13,615 bases of DNA from Kiritimatiellales bacterium (GTDB lineage: Bacteria; Verrucomicrobiota; Kiritimatiellia; Kiritimatiellales; Pontiellaceae): positions 1-13,615 of the forward strand of contig WFRA01000404.1 in assembly GCA_015486775.1 (NCBI GenBank), read 5' to 3'. The position numbers and the translations under genes were made by a program. Shown here in pieces: positions 6,523-12,038 of the stretch. How positions within the stretch are numbered: the stretch's first letter is position 1; each line of letters starts with the position of its first letter. The notes beneath the pieces were generated by a model. That model saw nothing but the letters and a program-made list of their open reading frames with translations, made no database searches and was not told the DNA's origin.

Positions 6523-7713
6523 CTACAGGCGAAGTCTCCAGCCAATATCAAACACGTTCCGGGTGAACTCGTTGAGGAACGCCGAATCCGAGGAGCGGTT
6601 TCCAAACTGGTAGCCCGCATCCACAAAGTTATTGCGGTTGATCTGGTACGAGCCGCGGATATTGAATGTAAGATAATCGTCCTGCGCATCGCTAATTCCA
6701 AAACGCGAATAATCACTGCTGTAGTTGCTAAAGGTATAGCCGAGAGAAGACGACAAGCTAATCTTTCCGGTCAGGTCGTGCCGCACACCAAGCCCCAGAT
6801 TGAAACGATCTTGGGCGTTGTAGACCGAGTTGTCCGCCATCGACATGGAGTAGCCCAGCGAACCGGTAAAGCTGGTGCGAGCCGTCGGATTGACTTCCAA
6901 CCCGGCTTGGAGGTAGGGAGACGAGCTGTCGCTACTACCGACAGTCTCGCTGTCCACATTGTTAAAGGAATATCCCAGACGGGCGGTTCCGATCACGTTG
7001 GGCGAAAAGTTTTGATCCACACCACCATAGATGGTCGTCGACTTAAATCCCCCGCGGGAACCGTCATAGCTATGATCCACATAGTCCAAACCCACCATTC
7101 CGGAGGTCTTGTTGGGACGCAATTCGCGGACATAGGAGCCATTCAACCGGTATTGGTCGTAGTCATTGTTTCCCGAACCTTGACCATAGCCCGAGTCGTC
7201 CCATGTGCGGAACTCGTAGCCACCGCCCACCTTGATCTGGCTCAGGGCACTGACCGTGAAGTCCAAGGATCCCATGAGATTGTTCTCCATGTACTTTTGG
7301 TTGGAGTTGCTAGGAGCACCCGAAGGCCCACTTCCCCCCGTCTGACCCTCCTTGTCCTGGTAGCGGAAGCGGTCAGAGACCTGGAGGAATGTGCGCTGGG
7401 AGACGGCGTGGTTGAAACGGCCATACAGATCCTGATAGGTGATGGAATTCGGATCCGCGTCGAAGCGGTAGCGGAACTCCGGCTGCCAGTACAGCAACAT
7501 ATCCGATCGGGAAGAGAAGGTCAACTTGCCGGAAAGATTGATAATATCCGTGATGAACCCTGAACCCTGGTCGCTACTGTTTTGGTAGATGTTATCGTCG
7601 TAACCCACCCGAACCGAGTTTTGGAAACGGACAACCCGCTCCTTCGCCGCAAAAGCGGGTGCGGAAACCAATGCCGCCATCGCCACCGTCAGACAAATCT
7701 TACCTTTACTCAT
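6523..7713 (-). CDS. Outer-membrane beta-barrel protein of an exopolysaccharide locus (putative BBP2-type porin)
   Basis: This 396-aa protein has a signal peptide (residues 1-22, ending APAFA) and then many alternating amphipathic strands rich in Tyr, Ser, Asn and Gly, as in an outer-membrane barrel. The N-terminal VRVGYDDNIYQN resembles the putative beta-barrel porin 2 family often found in exopolysaccharide loci. The last strand ends DIGWRLRL, with Leu rather than the commoner Phe. An AAGGGAG ribosome binding site lies 7 nt before the ATG. The neighbouring OPX lipoprotein is too short to cross the outer membrane, so this barrel is the natural candidate for the polymer exit channel; that is inference. 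A structural or adhesive barrel unrelated to export remains possible. Confidence 0.8.
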   Translation of the reverse strand: MSKGKICLTVAMAALVSAPAFAAKERVVRFQNSVRVGYDDNIYQNSSDQGSGFITDIINLSGKLTFSSRSDMLLYWQPEFRYRFDADPNSITYQDLYGRFNHAVSQRTFLQVSDRFRYQDKEGQTGGSGPSGAPSNSNQKYMENNLMGSLDFTVSALSQIKVGGGYEFRTWDDSGYGQGSGNNDYDQYRLNGSYVRELRPNKTSGMVGLDYVDHSYDGSRGGFKSTTIYGGVDQNFSPNVIGTARLGYSFNNVDSETVGSSDSSSPYLQAGLEVNPTARTSFTGSLGYSMSMADNSVYNAQDRFNLGLGVRHDLTGKISLSSSLGYTFSNYSSDYSRFGISDAQDDYLTFNIRGSYQINRNNFVDAGYQFGNRSSDSAFLNEFTRNVFDIGWRLRL

Positions 7714-7779
7714 AATACTACTCCCTTAAACAACCCTAAACTAGAAACACACGAACAAATGAGAACCCTTCGCTCTTCG

Positions 7780-8355
7780 CTATTCCGGCGTGGCATCCCC
7801 CCCGCCGTCATCGAGGGAACCACCCTGACTGGAAGCCGTCCAGAATGAACCAAATAAGGACGTGTAGAGGCTACGCAACCCCTGCGTCTGCCACGGAACA
7901 TTATAGATATTTGGCGGATCATAGGCTTTATTCGGGCCGCCACCGGTATTGGTTTGGCTCTCTTTCCAAGCTTCCTGCGCGCTTTTCGGCTCGGCATCCG
8001 GGATTGCGCCGTTGAGCGCATCGCTGGCTCGCTGCTGGGCAGCCTCAAGATCGTCGGAAGCGGAGGCGGCCGCATCGGTGTCGCCGCCGGCCACAGCCCG
8101 CTCCATGGCGGCATAGGCATCCTGAGCATCGGCCATGGCAGCATCGACCGCGTCGGCACGCTTGGCCGCTTCGGCGATTGCGGCAACATCGCCGGAACTC
8201 GCGGCACTCGCCAGATTGGCCTTGGACTGAACTGACATCGTGGCAACATTCGCGAGAACTCCGCTCGCGGTGGCCATATCGGCCGCTTGAACCAAGCCTG
8301 CCATCGCGATGAGGGCGGTGCTCAGACCTACTTTAATTGAAAGGTGCTTTTTCAT
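7780..8355 (-). CDS. Secreted Ala-rich helical protein of unknown function (191 aa)
   Basis: I do not recognise the family. A clear signal peptide (MKKHLSIKVG start, likely cleavage after VQA at about residue 24) is followed by an Ala/Asp/Ser-rich helical region (about 28-118) with little but small and acidic residues. The last 70 residues differ: a Gly/Pro turn (TGGGPNKAYDPPNIYNVPW) then an aromatic stretch (LRSLYTSLFGSFW) and an acidic Gly-rich end. The gene has a strong AAGGAG ribosome binding site 7 nt before the ATG. It lies 14 bp after the 184-aa gene and 66 bp before the barrel gene, so it is almost certainly in the same operon. A periplasmic or surface role in polymer export or attachment is a guess from position. 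Confidence 0.85.
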   Translation of the reverse strand: MKKHLSIKVGLSTALIAMAGLVQAADMATASGVLANVATMSVQSKANLASAASSGDVAAIAEAAKRADAVDAAMADAQDAYAAMERAVAGGDTDAAASASDDLEAAQQRASDALNGAIPDAEPKSAQEAWKESQTNTGGGPNKAYDPPNIYNVPWQTQGLRSLYTSLFGSFWTASSQGGSLDDGGGDATPE

Positions 8356-8369
8356 AATCCAACTCCTTG

Positions 8370-8924
8370 TTATTTGGAATATTTCTCTGCAACAAGCGTT
8401 TTCACGCGCTCATAGTTGAACTCAACCTGCGATGTGGCAGCCAATGCGTCCTGCATGGCCATTCTGATGATTCCGAGGGATTCGGTCTTGTCGTGGGCTA
8501 CCGCCTCGACAAAAAGCAACCCCGTCTGAACCACCTTGGCACCGGACATCGCTACCCCTGCATTGACCGTTGCCAACAATTTGTAGTCTCCGGCAATCTC
8601 CTGGGTCGATGCCGTGGTAATCCGCGCGGCACTCTCCTTGGCTCCGTCAAGAGCCGCGACAGCCAGCTTCCAGTTCTCCGCGGCGGCGACGAGTATTTCC
8701 TTGACTTCGGGAAGCAATTCGGAGTCGGCGGGGATCTGGGTAATCAATTGTTTTCCCTTTTCGATCGCGGCACGGGCATCCTCGACAGCCACCGACGCTG
8801 CGGCAATGGATTGGTTCGCTTCGTCAAGCATCATTCCCGCACCCTCGACGGCACCGGCACGGACACTCAGGACTCCGCAAAAAACGACACCCGCCATCAA
8901 CGCAACACATTTCTGTCTGTTCAT
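8370..8924 (-). CDS. Secreted helical protein of unknown function (184 aa)
   Basis: I do not recognise the family. The frame is open further upstream, but the ATG at 8924 is chosen because it gives a typical signal peptide (MNRQKCVALM, hydrophobic core, AGA near residue 25) and has a GAGGG ribosome binding site 7 nt before it. The mature part looks all-helical, with Ala-rich amphipathic stretches (AIEKGKQLITQI, AAENWKLAVAALDGA, VEFNYERVKTLVAEKY) and no cysteine. Its stop lies 14 bp before the 191-aa gene, and both encode small secreted Ala-rich helical proteins, so they may form a pair. Function is unknown; linkage to exopolysaccharide export rests only on gene order. Confidence 0.85.
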   Translation of the reverse strand: MNRQKCVALMAGVVFCGVLSVRAGAVEGAGMMLDEANQSIAAASVAVEDARAAIEKGKQLITQIPADSELLPEVKEILVAAAENWKLAVAALDGAKESAARITTASTQEIAGDYKLLATVNAGVAMSGAKVVQTGLLFVEAVAHDKTESLGIIRMAMQDALAATSQVEFNYERVKTLVAEKYSK

Positions 8925-8991
8925 ATCTTTTCCCTCTGTAAGAATTAGGCCACACAACATATCCGGATAATTGTTTACCCGCAAGAAAAAA

Positions 8992-9435
8992 CTATCCACT
9001 TTGTTCATACGCAACACGGAGCATTCCAAGCATAGTGCGGTAGGCATCCATGAACTTAACTTCATTCATAGTACAATATTCCCTCCACGAGTCAAGCCCC
9101 TCGGGCAACTTAACTTTCCCGTTGGAAAACCGAGCCTCGCCGCGCAAAACCAAGTCGATCTGCCCCATCGCCCGCGCGCAGTCATCCATGGTAAATTCGC
9201 TTCCATTAACCACTTCCAACAACCCAAAATAGATACCCGTCTTGTTCAAAAAAGCCACGCACTCGTTCAGGTCGGCATCCTCGGAAACGTAGCGATCAAA
9301 AAAACCTGAATATTTTGCGAGCATCACGGCCGCGTCGGCATGCGTGAGAACAGGCACCGTTTTCCCGGCTCCAAAGCTGTCCGGCAGCCCCAGAAAAAAA
9401 ATCGCTGCCACCAAAAAAAATATCCGTTTAGCCAT
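8992..9435 (-). CDS. Small secreted protein of unknown function (147 aa)
   Basis: I do not recognise the family. A signal peptide of about 22 residues contains a duplicated hydrophobic block (IFFLVAAIFFLGLP) encoded through two T8 tracts. The mature region is mixed, mostly helical in appearance, with three cysteines (59, 86, 121) and a Tyr/Phe-rich segment around residue 70. The start is unusual: there is no useful ribosome binding site, and a perfect TATAAT lies only 5 nt before the ATG, so the transcript may be leaderless. It is the first gene of the minus-strand run and diverges from rnhC. A 67-bp spacer separates it from the 184-aa gene, so a second promoter there cannot be excluded. Confidence 0.8.
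   Translation of the reverse strand: MAKRIFFLVAAIFFLGLPDSFGAGKTVPVLTHADAAVMLAKYSGFFDRYVSEDADLNECVAFLNKTGIYFGLLEVVNGSEFTMDDCARAMGQIDLVLRGEARFSNGKVKLPEGLDSWREYCTMNEVKFMDAYRTMLGMLRVAYEQSG
9394..9401 (-). repeat. T8 tract in signal-peptide coding sequence (distal)
   Basis: Eight consecutive T on the coding strand encode part of the second IFFL block of the 147-aa protein. Together with the similar tract 11 bp away it gives two slippage-prone sites in the first 15 codons. Confidence 0.9.
9413..9420 (-). repeat. T8 tract in signal-peptide coding sequence (proximal)
   Basis: Eight consecutive T on the coding strand encode part of the first IFFL block, codons 5-8 of the 147-aa protein. Confidence 0.9.
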
Positions 9436-9440
9436 CCTGT

Positions 9441-9446
9441 ATTATA
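9441..9446 (-). promoter_or_regulatory. Candidate -10 box (TATAAT) for the secreted-protein/export operon
   Basis: A perfect TATAAT on the minus strand lies 5 nt before the ATG at 9435. A start point at the usual distance would fall at or within one base of the A of the ATG, predicting a leaderless mRNA. No good -35 hexamer is visible at 16-18 bp, so the promoter call is tentative. Confidence 0.4.
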
Positions 9447-9545
9447 CCCATTTTACCGATTCCGCGCAGTATCCCGCAAAAGCCGCTTTCTGGCGACGGG
9501 CATTTCTGCTATGAATTCCGCCCATCAATAAACACGGAAACGCCC

Positions 9546-10493
9546 ATGAAATCCAACTCTTTTACCTTCAAACTTGATGCCGGCCAGCAGCAGGCGTTGA
9601 TCCGCCTGCTCAAGCAGCCCAGATACCGTCCCGAAACCGTCCCCCATACGCAGATCGCCGCCTCGCTCCCCGACTGCCGGATCAACCTCTACAAGTCCGG
9701 CAAGCTCCTCGTCCAGGGCAAGGCCGCCGAGGAGTGGGTCACCTTCACGCTGGAGACCGAGATCCTCAAGGAGGTGGTCATCGGCTACGAAGAGCTCCTC
9801 GACCCCGAGGCCTTCCAACCCCACATGGGCATCGACGAAAGCGGCAAGGGCGACTTTTTCGGCCCGCTCGTCATCGCCTCCGCCTATGTAGACGAAGGCC
9901 TGGTGGAAAAGCTGCGCGAGCTCGGCGTGCGCGACTCCAAGAAGATTTCGTCCGACAACGTGGCACTAAACATGGCGCGCGACATCCGCAAGATCCTCGG
10001 CGACCGCTGCGCCATGGTGACCATTGGCAACCCCTCCTACAACCGGATGTATGCCAAGATCCGAAACGTCAACAAGATCCTGGCGTGGGGTCACGCGCGC
10101 GCCATCGAAAACCTGCTCGAAAAGGTACCGGACTGCCCGCGCGCGCTCTCCGACAAGTTCGGCCCCACCCACCAGATCGAGCGCGCCCTGATGGAGAAGG
10201 GGAAAAAGATCCGGCTCGACCAGCGCACCAAGGCCGAATCCGACCCCGCCGTGGCCGCCGCCTCGATCCTCGCGCGCGCGGGTTTCCTCTACGCCCTCAA
10301 GAAGATGGGCAAGGAGCACGGCTTCGAGGTTCCCAAGGGTGCCTCCACCAAGGTGCGGCGCGAGGCCGAAAAGCTGGTGGCCTACAAGGGTCCCGGCATC
10401 CTGCTCAAAACCGCCAAGTGCCACTTCCAGACCACCGACAAGGTGCTCGCCGAGGTCGGCTACACCCGCAAGGACCTCCCCTCCCCCTTCTGA
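9546..10493 (+). CDS. rnhC: Ribonuclease HIII
   Basis: This 315-aa enzyme cleaves RNA in RNA-DNA hybrids during replication and repair. An N-terminal TBP-like substrate-binding domain (about residues 1-85) precedes the RNase H fold. Catalytic motifs are GIDESGKGDFFGP (D97, E98), RDSKK (129-133), ALSDKFG (D203) and AESDPAVAAASILARA (about 230-245). The length and the N-terminal domain separate it from RNase HII. RNase HIII is most familiar from Firmicutes but also occurs in Chlamydiae and other PVC lineages, which fits the inferred host. The ATG at 9546 has only a weak CGGAAA upstream, but no better start aligns with the family N-terminus. A bidirectional terminator follows the stop. Confidence 0.95.
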   Translation: MKSNSFTFKLDAGQQQALIRLLKQPRYRPETVPHTQIAASLPDCRINLYKSGKLLVQGKAAEEWVTFTLETEILKEVVIGYEELLDPEAFQPHMGIDESGKGDFFGPLVIASAYVDEGLVEKLRELGVRDSKKISSDNVALNMARDIRKILGDRCAMVTIGNPSYNRMYAKIRNVNKILAWGHARAIENLLEKVPDCPRALSDKFGPTHQIERALMEKGKKIRLDQRTKAESDPAVAAASILARAGFLYALKKMGKEHGFEVPKGASTKVRREAEKLVAYKGPGILLKTAKCHFQTTDKVLAEVGYTRKDLPSPF

Positions 10494-10494
10494 T

Positions 10495-10509
10495 TTCCAA
10501 CCCTTGGAA
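10495..10509. repeat. TTCCAANNNTTGGAA palindrome, copy 4 (centre CCC)
   Basis: Perfect copy that starts one base after the rnhC stop codon, before the terminator. Confidence 0.9.
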
Positions 10510-10512
10510 AAC

Positions 10513-10553
10513 AAAAAACCGGAAGTTCCAAGCCTTGGAAGCTTCCGGTTTTT
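10513..10553. terminator. Bidirectional intrinsic terminator after rnhC
   Basis: A long hairpin pairs AAAAACCGGAAG with CTTCCGGTTTTT. The inner part is the palindrome TTCCAAGCCTTGGAA, with a single bulged G. It carries a T5 run on the plus strand and a T6 run on the minus strand, so it can terminate rnhC from the left and the small minus-strand frame from the right. A TTCCAANNNTTGGAA palindrome forms the tip, and others lie just outside on both sides. Confidence 0.85.
10526..10540. repeat. TTCCAANNNTTGGAA palindrome, copy 5 (centre GCC)
   Basis: Perfect copy that forms the apical part of the bidirectional terminator hairpin downstream of rnhC. Confidence 0.9.
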
Positions 10554-10566
10554 CCAACGGTTGGAA
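10552..10566. repeat. TTCCAANNNTTGGAA palindrome, copy 6 (centre CGG)
   Basis: Perfect copy overlapping the end of the terminator T-run and lying 5 bp beyond the stop of the possible small minus-strand gene. Confidence 0.9.
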
Positions 10567-10571
10567 ACGGG

Positions 10572-10711
10572 CTACGGAGAGGAAATCTCGTCGTAGAAGC
10601 CCAGATAGTCGTCCTTGCGGTCGCCGCGCAGGTGTCGTAGACTTTCTCGAAAAAGCCATCCTCGAATTTGTGGCATTGATCTCCCAGCCGCCAATCGAAT
10701 ATTTTAACCAT
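10572..10711 (-). pseudogene. Possible frameshifted small gene (about 46 aa if repaired)
   Basis: From the ATG at 10711 the minus strand reads a protein-like segment (MVKIFDWRLGDQCHKFEDGF, then FEKVYD). It becomes protein-like again in a different frame after about 10634 (HLRGDRKDDYLGFYDEISSP) and ends at TAG 10574-10572, just before the terminator and a palindrome. A single-base change near 10630-10636 would join the two parts into about 46 residues. I do not recognise the product. It could be a decayed gene, a sequencing error in a real small gene, or chance; another frame here is also partly protein-like, so confidence is low. Confidence 0.35.
10676..10705 (+). promoter_or_regulatory. Candidate promoter for thyX
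   Basis: TTGATC (10676-10681) and TATTTT (10700-10705) are separated by 18 bp and each matches four of six consensus bases. A start near 10712 would give a leader of about 68 nt containing the palindrome at 10750-10764. This is a weak match, offered because thyX must be transcribed separately from rnhC across the terminator. Confidence 0.3.
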
Positions 10712-10749
10712 TTATTTGCAACCCCCGCCTCAAACCCATATCTTCCCCC

Positions 10750-10764
10750 TTCCAACCATTGGAA
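10750..10764. repeat. TTCCAANNNTTGGAA palindrome, copy 7 (centre CCA)
   Basis: Perfect copy in the thyX leader. Its right arm ends where the GAGGAG ribosome binding site begins, so it could act as an operator or as an RNA hairpin next to the site. Confidence 0.9.
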
Positions 10765-10779
10765 GAGGAGAATCAAACC

Positions 10780-11604
10780 ATGGCACACACCACCGTCCCC
10801 GAAGCCGAAGCCCTGATGAATCAGGAAATCAAAGTGCTCGACCACGGCTTCATCCGCCTGATTGACTACATGGGTTCCGATGCCCGCATCGTGCAGACCG
10901 CCCGCGTCTCCTACGGCGCTGGCACCAAAACCCTGCGCGAAGACGCCGGCCTGATCGACTACCTCCTGCGCCACGAGCACACCTCCCCCTTCGAGCACGT
11001 CGTCTTCGAATTCCACTGCAAGATGCCCATCTTCGTCGCTCGCCAGTGGATTCGCCACCGCACCGCCCGCCTCAACGAAATCTCCGGTCGCTACTCCGTC
11101 ATGAAAAACGAGTTCTACCTCCCCCCGCGCGACAAGATCAGCTTCCAGAGTCTGGACAACAAGCAGGGCCGCAACCCGCAGGACGTCCCCCCCGAGCTCC
11201 AGGACAAAGTGCTCAACCTACTCCGGCAGGATCAGGAAAACATCTACTCCAACTACGAGGAGATGATCGACGACAACGTCGCCCGCGAGCTCGCCCGCAT
11301 CAACCTGCCCCTTTCCACCTACACCGAATGGTACTGGCAGATGGATCTCAAGAACATGTTCCACTTCCTCAAGCTGCGCATGGATTCCCACGCCCAGTGG
11401 GAGATCCAGGAATATGGCCGCGCCATGGCCAAGGTCGTTCAGGCCGTCTGCCCGCTGGCCTACGCCTCCTTCGAGCGCCACATGGTCGACGGTGCGCGTT
11501 TCTCCGCCGAAGAGATCGACGCCATCAAGCAGGTCATGGCTGGCCAGAAAAACCCCCTCAAAGGCCGCCGCCTCGAGGAATTCCAGGCCAAGCTCGGCCA
11601 ATAG
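10780..11604 (+). CDS. thyX: FAD-dependent thymidylate synthase ThyX
   Basis: This 274-aa flavoprotein makes dTMP from dUMP using methylene-tetrahydrofolate and NADPH, replacing ThyA. The ThyX signature appears as RHRTARLNEISGRY (residues 92-105). The canonical pattern is RHRxxSxNxxSxRY, so the first Ser is Arg here while the second Ser, the Asn and the RY are kept. LRMDSHAQWEI in the C-terminal half is the other conserved nucleotide-binding block. A TTG in the same frame at 10759 is possible, but the ATG at 10780 has a GAGGAG ribosome binding site at 10765-10770, 9 nt upstream. That site directly abuts a TTCCAANNNTTGGAA palindrome. Confidence 0.95.
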   Translation: MAHTTVPEAEALMNQEIKVLDHGFIRLIDYMGSDARIVQTARVSYGAGTKTLREDAGLIDYLLRHEHTSPFEHVVFEFHCKMPIFVARQWIRHRTARLNEISGRYSVMKNEFYLPPRDKISFQSLDNKQGRNPQDVPPELQDKVLNLLRQDQENIYSNYEEMIDDNVARELARINLPLSTYTEWYWQMDLKNMFHFLKLRMDSHAQWEIQEYGRAMAKVVQAVCPLAYASFERHMVDGARFSAEEIDAIKQVMAGQKNPLKGRRLEEFQAKLGQ

Positions 11605-11702
11605 CCGCATCGAAATTCCCAACAAGAAATTGACCCAGAAAAGACAGTGCACACATCGCCCTTCGGGCGGGCTTTCCCCGGATCGCGCACCGGGCATCAG
11701 GC

Positions 11703-11817
11703 CGTAGGATGAGGCTCCGCCTCGTCTTGTGCCGCACAGGGAAGTCGAAGCAGAGCTTCAACCTACGGGGAAGTCGAAGCAGAGGTTGCCTGTCGGCTCG
11801 CTTCGCGTCAACCTACG
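11703..11817. repeat. REP-like palindromic element in the thyX downstream region
   Basis: The 434 bp between thyX and the autotransporter hold no convincing gene. This part combines short hairpins (GAGGC-TCC-GCCTC and GAAGC-AGA-GCTTC), a 17-bp direct repeat (11739-11755 and 11768-11784, GGGAAGTCGAAGCAGAG), two copies of CAACCTACG (11759-11767 and 11809-11817) and an inverted near-copy of the latter (11703-11711). The layout resembles REP or small non-autonomous palindromic elements that are moved or maintained by REP-associated transposases. No transposase is in the window. Confidence 0.6.
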
Positions 11818-11906
11818 CATGAACCTGCGTCCATCCATGCCCTGGTTCCAAAAACACAAAATCCCATACCAGTGAAATATCGCGATGTCCTTCCCTGGGC
11901 GGGGAC

Positions 11907-11926
11907 AAGCGACGTGGGCGTCGCTT
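11907..11926. repeat. Perfect 8-bp-stem palindrome in the intergenic region
   Basis: AAGCGACG and CGTCGCTT flank a TGGG loop. No T-run follows on either strand, so it does not look like a terminator. It may belong to the same REP-like repeat group as the element about 90 bp to the left. Confidence 0.6.
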
Positions 11927-11984
11927 CTACGGCTCAGGCGAACCGCGGACTTTGGGGCAGGTGGAAAGCCCGCCCCGCGAAGAT

Positions 11985-12017
11985 AAAAAAAATCCCCGCC
12001 GGAACGGAGGGGATTTT
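11985..12017 (-). terminator. Intrinsic terminator of the autotransporter gene
   Basis: AAAATCCCC pairs with GGGGATTTT (11989-11997 with 12009-12017), and an inner CCG/CGG extension has one mismatch. On the minus strand it ends in a long T-run. It lies 21 bp after the autotransporter stop. Confidence 0.88.
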
Positions 12018-12038
12018 CCAAGCTCCGGAAATCCGGGA

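Noticed and set aside
5456..6613. Plus-strand open frame of 385 codons opposite the BY-kinase gene
   Set aside because: It mirrors the coiled-coil coding sequence of the kinase and crosses its 5' end and terminator; there is no ribosome binding site or domain.
8960..8969. TATCCGGATA palindrome upstream of the 184-aa gene
   Set aside because: It is a single 10-bp palindrome with no second copy and no T-run; not enough to call an operator or terminator.
8925..9065. Upstream extension of the 184-aa secreted protein to an ATG at 9065
   Set aside because: The extension would overlap the end of the 147-aa gene and bury the signal peptide; the ATG at 8924 has a proper ribosome binding site.
10495..10566. 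CRISPR-like array
   Set aside because: The three palindromes are too short, have irregular spacing and no spacer structure; no cas genes are present.
11657..11669. CGCCC-TTC-GGGCG hairpin downstream of thyX as its terminator
   Set aside because: The stem is only 5 bp and is followed by a GGCTTTCCCC stretch, not a T-run; too weak to call.
11558..12021. Short minus-strand open frames in the thyX-autotransporter gap (67 and 87 codons)
   Set aside because: They run through REP-like palindromes and the thyX 3' end, with no ribosome binding site or protein-like composition.
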